64,000 nt of DNA from Wyeomyia smithii (GCF_029784165.1 NC_073695.1:245618089-245682088), one strand, 5' to 3'. Positions 20,590 to 32,069 are shown, counted from the first letter of the stretch. Notes: a model not told the origin generated them from the letters alone. Translations and numbers: made by a program.

Positions 20590-23240
20590 TTAGGTAGTCA
20601 CCAACCTGGAATGATAATACCTAGCATTACCAATCAGACGAGAGCCGTGATGGCTATACAGAAGCTGTCGGCATGTTGCTCGGTTTTGGGCCGTGTTTCG
20701 CCAGTTCCCCAGGTTTCTCATCACCCGCAAGTCCCCTTCGATCTGGTCGAGCCATCGTGCACGCTGCGCCCCCCCCCCTCCCTTATTTTTATTGCCGGCA
20801 GGGTTGCTGAAGAAAATTGATTTTAAGGGGTTGTCGTCCGGCATCCTTATGACGTGACCAGCCCAACGCAAATTATTGAATTTCGTCAGGTGTGCAATGT
20901 TCTCCTCAAGCAGCGTGTGCAACTCATGGTGCCGACGCCATCCAGCGTCGTCCGTCTGTACTCCACCGTAGATAGTCCGCAGCACCTTCCGTTCGAAAGC
21001 TCCAAGAGCGTTGAGGTCCTCCGAGAAACGTTGTTGTCTCGATTCCGTAGAGGACTACCGGTCTCATCAGGGTTGTGTACAGCGTTAACTTCGTACGTCG
21101 TCCACTCGCACGAAGTGTCTTCCGAAGTGAAAAGTAGGCACGATTTCCAGCCTGGATGAGTCTCTCAATCTCTTTGCTGGTGTTATTGTTGGCACTCACC
21201 AGTGACCCCAAATACACGAGCTCGTCGGCCACCTCAAGCTCATCGCCGTCTACAGAGACTTGAGTTGGAAAGCTTATGTTGTTCTCTTTGGAGCTTCTCA
21301 CTCGCATGTATTTCGTTTTCGACGCATTTATTCGCAGTCCGATTCGTCCAGCTTTGGCTCTCAGTCGAGCTGAGTTTCCTCCGCCATTGCAAAGTTACGT
21401 GTTATGTCAAAGTCATCCGCAAAGCCCAGAAGCTCAAGGGCGATGTTGAAAAGCAAACAGGAGAATCTATCACTTTGTCTCAATCCTCAAGGGGCTCGAG
21501 AGTATCCCGGAAACACGCTCGTAGCACATCACTTGCGCTATGGTAGCAGGGCCAGCGGTTGATGTGGGTACTATGGGTAGTAGAACCCACTCGGAAAATA
21601 TCGATGTGGGTACCTATCTACTCGGGATTTTCGAGAAAAAACAAAAATTATATTTTCCTCGTTCGAAATTTAAAACATACGTATAGATGCGTAGTCCCCG
21701 TGGTTCTGTGGTTAGCGATGTCGGTCGGCTAGCTCTCCCACACGGTTGTGATATCGGGTTCGATTCCCGATCGAGTCGAGGATCTTTTCGAGCTGGAAAT
21801 TTTCTCGACTTAGCACTGGGGCACGGTGTATCGTTGTACTTATCCTACACATGCAAAATGTGCCAAATACTATATCGATAACGAATTCTCTCAACTAATC
21901 TAGTTGATCGAGACCGCTATTAGCCCCAAGGCTAAGCGTGCGATATTGTTTGTATCGATGCGTGAGTGACGGTAAGAATTTCTCTAAGCATAATTCGTAA
22001 ATCTGGCAACTCTAATCGCGAGTGATGCATTCGGGGAAAAAGTGTGACGCCGGTCCTGATTGGTAGCCTTGGTCAGCCGAGTCAGTTCAACCGGAAAACC
22101 GTTATCGTGAATGATCTTCCATAGCTGTTCTCGACCGACTGTATCATAGGCCACCGTGAGCTCGATGAGGATGTGATATGTGGGCACGTTGTACTCGCGA
22201 CATTTCTGTAAAATCTATCGGATTGAGAAGAAGTGGTCCGTGGTGGCACCATGAAGCCCGCTTGGTACTGGTTCACGAACCTCCTGGTAAAAAGTGATGG
22301 AACAGGATATGTGACTCTCACAGACTGTGAAAGTATTTTGTAGGCGGCATTGATAAGCGAGATACCGCGGTAGTTGCGGCACTCCAGCTTGTCGCCCTTC
22401 TTGTTGATGGGGCAGACGACTCCCTTCAGTCACATGACTGACAGTTTTTCCTCCTCCCAAATCCTAGAAATGACCCATTGCAGCGCTCTAGTTTGCGCCT
22501 CTCTCTCATGTTCAAAGAGATCGCTCAGCAGTCCGTCTTTGCCTGCGGCTTGTTCTTTGGTTTCCCGATCACACAAAGAATTTCATGAACATCGGTAGCT
22601 GGTACTCGGTCATCTGCTGCTGGTGCTCCTAGGTCAGTTACTGCTCCGCTTCTTTTTTTTTCTTTTACCTTGCTGGCCCGGTACAGCTGCTCCACCTCCT
22701 TATATTCACGATTATCTTGCTGGCATTTTTTTCGTCTGAGACTCGTGGTCGTTCCGTGCCCGTCTGTGATTGGCTTTGTTCTCTCTCGTTGACCTGCCCA
22801 CTTATATAATATCGCTCAGGTCCGGTTCTATTCATTCGCACTTTCCGTTATACCAGTTGTTTCTGCCACTCGGTGCTTTCACTCCTAGTGTCCCCGTTGC
22901 GGTCTCCCCGATAGCTGTGCAAATGCTGTACCAGCCATCCTCGAGAGGTGATACGCCAAGCTCCTCCGCCGTTGGTTGTACCGCTTTGAGCTGTTGCGCG
23001 TATTCCTCCGCAGGCTGGGAGTCCTGGAGCGACTTGTGTTCGGTGATATCGCGCGTGGTATACGGTCGACAGTTTTGAGCGCAAAAATACCGCAACTAGG
23101 AGTTGCTGGGCATTATGTTTTGGTCCATACTGAGGTCTGTCGTTTACCAACAATGATAATGCAGTCTCCAAATCAAGCAGAAATCACAAAGAAAGCGTTT
23201 CGAAAAAATTGTCTGTCGACGGTTTGTTTACTTTCGTTTT
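20590..23240 (-). mobile_element. Non-LTR retrotransposon relic (linker, RT, C-terminal part), interrupted by a SINE
   Basis: In order on the minus strand: endonuclease-RT linker (23171-22832, containing QPAEEYAQQLKAVQPTAEE), broken RT start (22460-21984, with YQAGF and AYDTVGREQLWKIIHDNGFP), then after the SINE the RT thumb and C-terminal part (about 21420-20590: MRVRSSKENN, DELVYLGSLVSANNNTSKEI, LRWAGHVIRMPDDNPLKS, QRARWLDQIEGDL). Several frames are used, so it is inactive. Same general family as 18618-20160. Confidence 0.85.
21690..21985 (+). mobile_element. tRNA-derived SINE (Feilai-like)
   Basis: Plus-strand unit with an A-box-like segment (TGGTTAGCGATGTCGG, 21709-21724) and a good B box (GGGTTCGATTCCC, 21756-21768), followed by a non-tRNA body. 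These are internal RNA polymerase III promoter boxes. The sequence recalls Feilai-type SINEs of Aedes; family name from memory. It splits the RT relic. Confidence 0.75.
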
Positions 23241-23808
23241 GATATGGCGAAAACTGGTGTTTCCCACGCGTGCTATGATCCACTTCGCATTTTGCCGAAA
23301 AGGGAACTTTAAATCTAAATGGCAAAACTGATAAAATGTTTAGCTCGATGAAAACTCCACAATTCTATAGTTTATATGAAAGAATATTCAGTTATAATAT
23401 TAAATACGATAATATAAAACTAATATTGTTATATATCAGTTTCTAATAGCGGTTCCAAAGTAGTAAGTCCACCAATAAAATGTTAAGAACTCGTATCAAA
23501 ACGGGCTTAGAAAACCTTGATTTTTTTCTAAATAATGATGAATATGTTTAATGATTGTTTATGAAAAATTGAACAGCATTGTTTCACGTCCGGTAAATCG
23601 TTATTAAATATTCAATGCATTTCAATTTTCATTTTTTTGAGCAGTATAGCCATAACTGGTGCTATTGCTACAACTAACACTTCCAGGTACTCTCATATGA
23701 AATCATGAATTTCATATTATTCGTAGCTAAAACCATTTGTTGAGAGAAAAGCGGACTTTGTCTGAAATTGTAAGGTAAATTGTGCTATTTAAAAAAAATT
23801 TAGTAGTA

Positions 23809-24808
23809 GGGGAACTGCTCCATTATCCATCTCAGCCCAATATATAGGCACAGACAACATGAAAACACAATTGAAAACAGGAAAAAATGCATATTTTCTA
23901 ACTAAATAAATCAATCTGCTAATCCATGGAATGGATTCTTCTTAGTTCAGTTTAGATTTCTCAAAAAGTAGAATCCTCAAAAACTCACTTAAAAGCTCTA
24001 AATTCGATATAATAGTCGGGCATCTGCACCCGAAAACTCATTCATTTCAATCACCTACCTCAGAAAACAAAATTCGCACGTTGTTCTATACGGTTACAAC
24101 GGGATTCGTTCAGCAGCCAACCAAAGTTTTTTTCATCACTAGCTCTTTATTTTTATCAGTAAACAAATCACTCACAACACTAAGAATACTTTAATCTCTG
24201 AAATATTAACCTCAAATTTCCAAAAACAAGCTTTAATTAGCAGAAATATATGAGATGAATTTCTACAATTCCTAAATTTCAACTGTATGTATTTCCATCT
24301 GTTTTCACTGCGTTGGAGAAAATCAAAAGTTGCCAAATCAGTTTCTGTTAATACGAAAAAATCATACTGAAAATGTTAAATTATTCCGACATAATTGACA
24401 TAAATTAACGGCACTGCAGTGGTTACCTAGATTACCAGTTTTGCACGTAAACAACTACAGCGGATATCTAGGTAACCTACTACGACGGGCTGCGGCTACG
24501 TTCGTTCATGATGATGTGATTCATTGATGATAAACAGTGTGATGAATATGGGGGCGTCGTGGGATGAATAATTGAGCAGTGATTTAAGTTTTGAGATGGA
24601 TATGAAAGCGTTGTGAAAAATGGTTTTGTTTTACAAAATTCAGGATAAATCTAGCTAAGTATACTAAATATACAATGCTGGGCGGTTCCATAAGAGCATG
24701 TAAGCGTATTTTGTTTATTTGTTCAATGATTTCGTGAAAACTTGGTGTTTAATCCGTGCATTCTTCGTATATATCGGCTTAATGAGATGAAAAATAGAGC
24801 AGTTCCCC
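23809..24808. mobile_element. Inverted-repeat element (1.0 kb)
   Basis: GGGGAACTGCTCCAT at the left end and AGAGCAGTTCCCC at the right end, flanked by TA on both sides; the match continues inward (CATCTCAGCCxxATATAT against ATATATCGGCTTAATGAGATG). An inner hairpin (GGTTACCTAGAT / ATCTAGGTAACC) lies near 24420-24472. No transposase. Confidence 0.75.
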
Positions 24809-25084
24809 TAGTTTAAACAACCATATTGTGGAGTATTCACGATAGCTTTGTAGTACCCGCATCACAAACATAAACCAGATTGTCAACAACATTTGTACTG
24901 TAAACATCTTAACATGACACTAGCAAAACTGGCATTCTATGTACATAGTTCGATTCCATTATGACAACTTCATCGACAACCAGCTATTCCTTCGAGCAGC
25001 GTTTAAACAATCGAACAGGAAGGGAAAATCGGAAGGAAAGAACTTTGCGTGAAACTTAAAATGAAAGCTCAACGATCGCATTAC

Positions 25085-25372
25085 CCATGACTTTTAGTTC
25101 GGTATCATGGCGGGCATCGCCAGCAGCATTCTTAGCAATACAACTATAGTTTCCAGCGTGTCTCGGTTGGACAGATTCAATGGATAGGATGCTTATTCGG
25201 TAACCACTGTTCGTAATAAGAATACCATCACCAGTCCTCAGATGATGACCATCGAACAGCCATTTTATATCAATGGGGGGATCACCCTTGGTAACGACAC
25301 AGCTTACTGTGGTCGCACTGTAGATGTCGAACGGTTCTTCCCCGAATTCGAACGGTAAAACGATTGGCGAAA
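25085..25372 (-). CDS. Dscam1: Dscam1 exon 10.19 (Ig7 variant, last of the middle block)
   Basis: 288 bases, read codon by codon without a stop. Starts VSPIVLPFEFGEEPFDIYSA; Cys in VSCVVTKGD, Trp in DIKWLFDG, HAGNYSCIAKN, end LKVMG. There is no internal Met, so an ATG-based ORF search would miss it. Acceptor CTAG at 25373-25374; donor G|GTAATG. Close to 10.18 and 10.17. Confidence 0.95.
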
Positions 25373-25482
25373 CTAGTGACAGCGAAGGAGGAAACAGGTT
25401 TAGCGACTTCGGAATTTAGGAATTAGGTATCATATACTTTGAAGGAATGAGGAAAAGTATGAAAATTAAGCAAATATCACAC

Positions 25483-25770
25483 CCATCACTTTCAACTCCG
25501 ACGAGTGCTCGGTCTTTCCGGCCTTGTTTTTAGCGAAGCAGGTGTAATTTCCGGCGTGTCTCGGCTGCACGGACTCAATAGACAGAATGCTGATCCGCTG
25601 TCCGCTCGATGTGATTAGGATACCATCACCACTGCGCAGTCGGTGCTGATTGAACAGCCATACGATTTCGATCGGACCATCACCCTTTGTAACGGCACAG
25701 CTAATCGTCGTAGTGCTGTAGATATCGAACGGTTCCTCCCCGAACTCGAAAGGCATTATAATCGGAAGAA
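25483..25770 (-). CDS. Dscam1: Dscam1 exon 10.18 (Ig7 variant)
   Basis: 288 bases, intact. Starts VLPIIMPFEFGEEPFDIYST; Cys in ISCAVTKGD, Trp in EIVWLFNQ, HAGNYTCFAKN, end LKVMG. Acceptor CTAG at 25771-25772; donor G|GTGTGA. 65 bases from 10.17, its near-identical sister. Confidence 0.96.
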
Positions 25771-25835
25771 CTAGATTTGTTCGGACCCAGGAAGGAAAAG
25801 AGGAGGATAAAAGTGGTTTAGCTATTTTATCGTAC

Positions 25836-26123
25836 CCATTACAACCAGTTCGGATGAATGTGTCATTTGTCCAGCCTTGTTCTTGGCGATACACGTGTAG
25901 TTCCCGGCGTGCCGGGGCTGGACAAACTCTATCGATAGCATACTGATACGTTGACCGCTGGGAGTTATAAGTATGCCATCCCCCGTTTCCAGTCGATGCT
26001 CGTTGAACAACCAAATTATTTCCACCGGAGCATCCCCCTTCGTTACAGCGCAGCTCACCGTCGTAGTACTATAGATATCGAAAGGTTCGTCCCCAAATTC
26101 GAAAGGCATGATGACCGGGACAA
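25836..26123 (-). CDS. Dscam1: Dscam1 exon 10.17 (Ig7 variant)
   Basis: 288 bases, intact. Starts VVPVIMPFEFGDEPFDIYST; Cys in VSCAVTKGD, Trp in EIIWLFNE, HAGNYTCIAKN, end LVVMG. Acceptor CCAG at 26124-26125; donor G|GTACGA. Confidence 0.96.
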
Positions 26124-26177
26124 CTGGTAATTTAGGATGGGAAAATTAAAAATACATATATACAGAAAATTGCTGAC

Positions 26178-26465
26178 CCATCACTTTAAGCTCAGAAGAA
26201 TGCTGTATTTGTCCGGCGCGATTTTTCGCGATGCATGTATAATTCCCAGCATGTCTAGGTTGAACGGATTCGATGAACAACATGCTGAGTTTTTGGTTAT
26301 TGTTGGTGATCAATATCCCATCACCCGTTCGAAGTCTGTGATCGTTGAACAGCCAGAATAGCTCGATCGGTGCGTCCCCTTTGGTAACGGTGCACGCAAC
26401 GGTCGTCGTACTATAGATGTCAAAGGGATTCTCACCGAATTCGAAAGGTAAAATGATTGGAACGA
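26178..26465 (-). CDS. Dscam1: Dscam1 exon 10.16 (Ig7 variant)
   Basis: 288 bases, read through without a stop. Starts VVPIILPFEFGENPFDIYST; Cys in VACTVTKGD, Trp in ELFWLFND, HAGNYTCIAKN, end LKVMG. Acceptor CAAAG at 26466-26467; donor G|GTCAGC. 54 bases from 10.17 and 53 from 10.15. Confidence 0.95.
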
Positions 26466-26518
26466 CTTTGGTGAATGGAAAAACGGGGGTAAAAGGGAAT
26501 GATTAGTACTAGGCTTAC

Positions 26519-26806
26519 CGATAACCTTAAGCTCTGAGCTGTGAGACACTTGTCCAGCACGATTTCGTGCCACACAGGTATAATTTCCCGCATGCGTCGA
26601 TTGTACTGCCTCGATCGAGAGAATGCTAATTTTTTGACCACTTTTTGTGATCAAAATTCCGTCACCTGCCGACACTGGAGTTCCGTTGAACAACCAAAAT
26701 ATGGAAATTGGGGTATCCCCCTTGGTAACGCCACAGCTAACCATGGTCGAACTCATGCTATCGTACGGTTCTTCACCGAACTCGAACGGAATCATCACCG
26801 GCGTTA
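26519..26806 (-). CDS. Dscam1: Dscam1 exon 10.15 (Ig7 variant)
   Basis: 288 bases, intact. Starts VTPVMIPFEFGEEPYDSMSS; Cys in VSCGVTKGD, Trp in SIFWLFNG, HAGNYTCVARN, end LKVIG. Acceptor CGTAG at 26807-26808; donor G|GTAAGC. Confidence 0.96.
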
Positions 26807-26915
26807 CTACGTGGAATGAATATGGATTATATTGGGATGTGATTGGGCAAAGCGAACAATTGGATTTAAGGAGGTTAAACATAACTGGACATTCAAACAT
26901 TACACAAGCGTTTAC

Positions 26916-27203
26916 CGATAACTTTCAGTTCAGATGAATGCTCAACGAATCCCGCCTTATTCCGGGCTACACACGTATATCTTCCTGCATGGCGCGGTTG
27001 AACCGATTCGATCGAAAGCATACTGATCTTCTGACCACCCTTGGTAATCAGAATACCGTCGTTCGTGTGGATGGTACTACCATTGAACATCCAGTTTATT
27101 TCGATCGGAGTGTCCCCCTTTGCTACCGCACAACTCACCATCGTCGTACTTGCCATGTCAGCCGGTTCTTCGCCAAACTCAAACGGCAGCAGAATTGGTG
27201 GAA
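26916..27203 (-). CDS. Dscam1: Dscam1 exon 10.14 (Ig7 variant)
   Basis: 288 bases, intact. Starts VPPILLPFEFGEEPADMAST; Cys in VSCAVAKGD, Trp in EINWMFNG, HAGRYTCVARN (Arg replaces the usual Asn), end LKVIG. Acceptor CGAG at 27204-27205; donor G|GTAAAC. Confidence 0.96.
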
Positions 27204-27332
27204 CTCGAGAAAGTGGATAAAGATGCGACTTATTTTCTGATTTTATTCTTTTTGAACAGTTGGCGATGATCAGGATTAGGAGAAGGTTTTGGAATGGTAA
27301 ACAGAATGAAAGCAACCGTGTGTATTTCTAAC

Positions 27333-27620
27333 CTATAACTTTCAGCGCAGAGCTGTGCTCCACGAAACCTGCCCTGTTTCTCGCTACGCAGCTGTAGTTG
27401 CCGGCATGCCGTGGCTGAACCGACTCTATGTAAAGAATACTCATTTTCGGACTTGACTTGGTGATCGTCACCCCATCATCGGAGAAAATATCTTGACCAT
27501 TGAACATCCAGTTGATTTCGATCGGTGCATCACCCTTGATCACCGCACAGCTAACCGTGGTGGTTGTGAGCATATCGAAAGGTTCCTCCCCGAACTCGAA
27601 CGGCATAATCGAGGGGATGA
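27333..27620 (-). CDS. Dscam1: Dscam1 exon 10.13 (Ig7 variant)
   Basis: 288 bases, intact. Starts VIPSIMPFEFGEEPFDMLTT; Cys in VSCAVIKGD, Trp in EINWMFNG, HAGNYSCVARN, end LKVIG. Acceptor CTCAG at 27621-27622; donor G|GTTAGA. Pairs with 10.14 (EINWMFNG, RAGFVEHSS). Confidence 0.96.
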
Positions 27621-27694
27621 CTGAGTGGATATTAATGAATTGGTAAGGATGGAGAGCAAACAAAAAAATAAGCGTTATTAAAACTAAATCGAAC

Positions 27695-27982
27695 CCATCA
27701 CTTGTAACGTCGAACTATGTTCAACCGCTCCGGCGCGATTGGCTGCGTGGCAGGTGTAACTGCCAGCATGACGCGAGTGCACCGATTCGATGGTCAGCAT
27801 GCTAACTTTGTGGCCGCTCTTGGAAATAAGGATACCATCGTTCGAAACAATGCGCCGTCCGTTGAACAACCAGCTGATGTCGATTGGGGTGTCGCCTTTC
27901 GTTACGATACAACTAACTGACGCCGTGCTCCCGGTATCGAAAGCCTCCTCGCCGAATTCGAACGGAAGGATGATGGGTACAA
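27695..27982 (-). CDS. Dscam1: Dscam1 exon 10.12 (Ig7 variant)
   Basis: 288 bases, intact. Starts VVPIILPFEFGEEAFDTGST; Cys in VSCIVTKGD, Trp in DISWLFNG, HAGSYTCHAAN, end LQVMG. Acceptor AAAAG at 27983-27984; donor G|GTTCGA. Sister of 10.11 and of broken 10.10. Confidence 0.96.
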
Positions 27983-28104
27983 CTTTTGAACCGAATAACA
28001 AACCACAGAAACGAGTTTAATTTTTCATCGTCATTATAACCAACGAACCCAGAGGGGAAAAACAGGAAGGAGCAAAAAAACACTAAATTTAAATTCACAA
28101 TTAC

Positions 28105-28392
28105 CCATCACTTGCAGTTCAGCCGTGTGTTCAGTGTTGCCAGCGTTGTTACTCGCCAGACAGGTATAATTTCCCGCATGTCGTGAATGAACCGCTTCGA
28201 TCGATAGAATCGAAATTTTATGTCCGCTCTTAGTTATCATAACACCATCGCTCGTGTAAATCCGACGACCGTTCACCAACCAGGTAATCTCAATAGGAAT
28301 GTCCCCCTTCGTCACAATACAACTAACCGAAGCAGCGCTTCCACTGTCGAACGCTTCTTCGCCGAATTCAAACGGTAGAATGATGGGAAGGA
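28105..28392 (-). CDS. Dscam1: Dscam1 exon 10.11 (Ig7 variant)
   Basis: 288 bases, intact. Starts VLPIILPFEFGEEAFDSGSA; Cys in VSCIVTKGD, Trp in EITWLVNG, HAGNYTCLASN, end LQVMG. Acceptor AAAAG at 28393-28394; donor G|GTAATT. 56 bases from 10.10. Confidence 0.96.
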
Positions 28393-28448
28393 CTTTTGGG
28401 TGGGAAGAAGAAAAGGCGAAACAATTTTAAATACTACACAAAATTTAC

Positions 28449-28736
28449 CCATAACCTGCAGTTCGGCAGAATGTTCAACACTCCCCGCTTTGTTATTCGC
28501 ATGGCAAGTGTAGTTGCCCGCATGTCTAGAGTGAACCGATTCAATCGAGAGCATGCTAATTTTGCCACCTCCTCGTGTTATCAAAATTCCGTCGTTCGAA
28601 TCGATACGTCTTCCATTGAACAATTAGCTCACGTCGATCGGGGTGTCACCCTTGGTAACAATACAGCTTACGGATGCTGTGCTACCACTGTCGAAGGCCT
28701 CCTCACCGAAATCGAAGGGCAGAATGATAGGGACCA
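28449..28736 (-). pseudogene. Dscam1: Dscam1 exon 10.10, Ig7 variant with nonsense codon at the core Trp
   Basis: 288 bases with normal splice sites (acceptor CAAG at 28737-28738, donor G|GTAAAT). Starts VVPIILPFDFGEEAFDSGST, Cys in VSCIVTKGD, then TPIDVS followed by TAA at about 28624-28626, exactly where sister 10.12 has the TGG of the invariant Ig Trp. The frame continues open after the stop (LFNGRRIDSNDG, HAGNYTCHANN, LQVMG). Two substitutions are needed for TGG to TAA, which argues against one random read error. Use of this exon would truncate the receptor. Confidence 0.92.
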
Positions 28737-28784
28737 CTTGGGGTAGGAGCAAAATTTTATAAAATTAAAACATAAGCTATTTAC

Positions 28785-29072
28785 CGATAACCTTCAGCTC
28801 AGAACTATGCTCTGCAGTTCCTGCCGCGTTACTAGCACGGCACGTGTAATTGCCAGCATGTTTGGATTGTATCGCTTCGATGTACATTGTGCTCATTTTT
28901 TGTCCCATCTTCGAGATCACAATTCCGTCGCTACTATCTATCATACGGCTGTTGAACAACCAACCAATGTCGATGGGCGTATCGCCCTTACTAATGACGC
29001 ATTGCACGGAGACAGTGCTGGACGAATCGTACGGTTCTTCGCCGAACTCGAATGGCATAATCATTGGGGTAG
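28785..29072 (-). CDS. Dscam1: Dscam1 exon 10.9 (Ig7 variant, first of the middle block)
   Basis: 288 bases, intact. Starts ATPMIMPFEFGEEPYDSSST; Cys in VQCVISKGD, Trp in DIGWLFNS, HAGNYTCRASN, end LKVIG. Acceptor TTAAG at 29073-29074; donor G|GTAAAT. Its closest relative here is 10.8, on the far side of the 16.6 kb gap (shared SKMGxKMSTxYIE). 48 bases from 10.10. Confidence 0.96.
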
Positions 29073-29801
29073 CTTAAAATTTGGGAAAGTTGGAAAAGTG
29101 AAAAATTGCACCACCAATAACACTATGATTATGACCCATGGCGTTTTATGTTCATTCTTCAATTTGAATATTAAATCTCGAATTGTGAAAAACAAATATA
29201 GATTTAGAGAAATTTATGATTTAATCAATATATTCAATTCTAGTAAACTATATTTTATGTGTTCTATGTCAAATTGAAGCTTGCTTTCTATCGTTCATAT
29301 TAGAGTTTTATGCCAGATTTTGGATTCAAGCTCAAGGATTTTAGCGGGACGACTGGTAACAGGTCAATCTAATGTTGTACGCTTTCTGATTCCACGTGAA
29401 AGTTTTATAGACAAGGCTTTTTTTTCATATAATATTACTTTATTCAGTAAAAACTCCAGGTTCAAATTTGGCTGTTACCGAAAATAGTGGAGAAAAGAGT
29501 CTATACGTTATTTGGAGCTAGACAACTTACACATATTTTTTCCGAACTCTTGTTTATTTTTAGGTCGCACGCATTAAACATGAAAATACCTCCCGAAACA
29601 TTAGGTGATTGAACAAAGTACTTATGTCGCCGGCTGCTGGCGAATAGACAAGCAAAACAATAAAACTGCCCAAAAAATGGCTTATATTTTTCAAAATCAA
29701 TATTATGCAGATTTAGGTTTGTCTCATGACTGCAGGTTGGACTTTTTAGTACTAAAATTCAATATTCGCAAAACTTTGACATTGATAATAATTTTGGTAT
29801 A

Positions 29802-31956
29802 CACTACCCGTCATAAGTTTGGAATCGCTTTGCTGAGTATTGCAACACCCAGTTTAAATATTGCAACATCTCCCGAAAATTTTAGCATCACCTGGAATAG
29901 GCGGAAATCTCGTGTTTTTGACAACCTAGAAAGTTGCGGTTTTCAGCAAACTTGTTCAGAAGGTTAAAGGCTACTGCATGGTGGTCAATTCAGTGTGAAA
30001 TTTTACCGCTATGTGGCGCTAGTGGGCACACAATTTATCGTATTTTGAATTTAACTAATCTCACGGTTCCGACCCGCTAGAAAGTTGCGGTGCTCAGCAA
30101 ACTTGTTCAGGATGCTAAAGGCTTCTACATGATGGACAATTTAGTACTGAATTACCCCGGCGCTGGAGTACATGTGGTTCTTCGCTATCAAACTTCAACT
30201 TATCGCGCGAATATTACTACCCAGAAAGTTGCGGTCGTCGGCTAGTGTTCCGAACTATTCCATTGAGGCTATTTTTATTACAATTCAGTATCAACACAAA
30301 TAAAAAAAACACCCAGTGTCCTAATTGAAATACAACTTCGACAACTTCGGCAAAGGGCGAGTGTTTTTGACTTCGTGTATACATTTCGGGTGTGGATGGG
30401 GCTTACACGCGCTTTCTCGAACGCACCATATACTGAAGTCAGAACCACTCGGCTTGCATGTAAGCCGGCGGCGTTGCGTGTTCGGTCTTCAGATTGCAGC
30501 GAAAAGTAATTAGGGACGTTGCGATACCATTAAACATCGATACTTAGGATCGATACCTGTATCGAAAGCAAGTACTGATATTCCAATAGTATCGAGGCTA
30601 ACGTATCGATACCTGAATGTATCGTTGTGCGATACCAGTTCATTCAAAATATAAGTCATAATTCTTTTTTATTATTTATTCCTCAAAACGTTTAATTCAA
30701 TGAAACCATTTATATAGATCATTTCACGAGACGTTTCTGAACTCAATCTATGAATGAAATTTTGACAGAAAGCTCGGAACCGCTGACATAACGCACGTAA
30801 AAGCATCATCAACAGCAGAATACGTGACACCTGTCAGTTCGTAAAATGGTCTATTAATTTACTGAATCTAGAAACACCAGCTTCTGCAGAAACTAAGTCG
30901 AAAGTCGATTACTCTTTTCCTCAAAAATTGATCCTGTTTTCGCAAAGAGCCGCTTGCATGGCTCTGTAGATTTTACCTTCGGATCTGCATGACCGTAGAA
31001 AAGGATCGTTCCCGTAGGTTAATCTACAGAAATTTCTGTTAAATTGGCATTACCGATGAGATGGCATGCATGCATACGGTGCATCAAAATGGCGCCATAT
31101 CCAGCATATTTTCTGCTTCGTTCGTTCTTCTTTGCAGGGTTGTTTTGAGTCTTTTCGATACTGAGAGGTGTGTATCGATATTGATGAAGTATCGTTGGTA
31201 AAATATCGATACCAAAAATCCGAGTATCGGAGGTAGAAGGATCGATTCTGTATAAGTATCGGTGGTATCGCAACGTCCCTAAAAGTAATACGAAATGTCC
31301 CCTGTGGTGCTCAAATCCTTCAATATCGGATTAGAGTCAAGTCTACTGCAACTGTTTGCAGCCGAGGTAATCAATTTCGTCGCGATATCGTCGATTTTCC
31401 CCACTGTAAACGGGTTGGGTAAGTTGCTGATCAAACTGTCAACATACCAACACAGTCGCATGATAACCTCCTTAAATGAAAGCACTTCTTTAGAATAAAC
31501 AAACAAGCTCACGTATTGTGTGTGGTGATCAAATTGTCAACATTCAAATTGGTTTCACATCGTCATGTGTAAACAATCAGTGTAAATGATGTGATTATTG
31601 AGCTGAACTAAGTTCGAAACGCTCAAAACTACATGCACACTAGCGCTGCGTTGCGGATGAATTCCGCACTATACTGTCCGCCAATTGCAAACCCTTGACG
31701 TCTTGAGTAACTTTGCTGAGAATCACAAGCGCTGCGCTGTGACTGAATTCCGAACTATACTCTCCTCTAATCACAAGCCCTTGACCTCCTGAGCAACTTT
31801 GCTGAAGAACACAACTCTCTAGGTTTCCAGAATCAAGAGATAGAGTTACATTAATCTGCCCATATCAAGCGATGCTAAACTTTTCGGGGTGCTGCAATAT
31901 TCAAACAGAGTGTTGCAATACTCAGTAAAGCGATTCCAAACTTATGACGGGTAGTG
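29802..31956. mobile_element. Tc1/mariner-like inverted-repeat element, 2155 bp, hosting a hAT MITE
   Basis: Left end CACTACCCGTCATAAGTTTG and right end CAAACTTATGACGGGTAGTG are exact complements flanked by TA (29800-29801, 31957-31958). The arms stay related for about 200 bases. Both arms carry several copies of an AGAAAGTTGCGGT/CAGCAAACTTGTTCAG unit (29928, 30070, 30216 on the left; inverted near 31690-31830 on the right). No transposase. Confidence 0.85.
30511..31281. mobile_element. hAT-type MITE, 771 bp, with 8-bp target duplication
   Basis: TAGGGACGTTGCGATACC at the left end and GGTATCGCAACGTCCCTA at the right end, flanked by direct 8-bp copies of AAAGTAAT (30503-30510 and 31282-31289). 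An 8-bp duplication is the hAT hallmark. The interior has many TATCGATAC-type subterminal repeats. Non-autonomous. Confidence 0.92.
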
Positions 31957-32069
31957 TATGTATTTTGGTTTATATATCTAACTGTATTTTTAATTCTTAA
32001 GGTCTTGGATGCATGGACAATGCCAAATTTCATACTTAATAAATAGTTCTCGCGCCGACAAGCAAGAAT

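Larger units (their letters stand above)
18018..25084. other. 7.1 kb repeat-filled gap in the Ig7 array
   Basis: No Ig7 exon found. Contains two minus-strand non-LTR relics (18618-20160 and 20590-23240), a SINE (21690-21985) and a 1 kb inverted-repeat element (23809-24808). The rest is AT-rich and unassigned. Confidence 0.8.

Noticed and set aside
28807..29277. Plus-strand ORF of 156 codons
   Set aside because: Antisense of exon 10.9 and its flanking intron; no domain.
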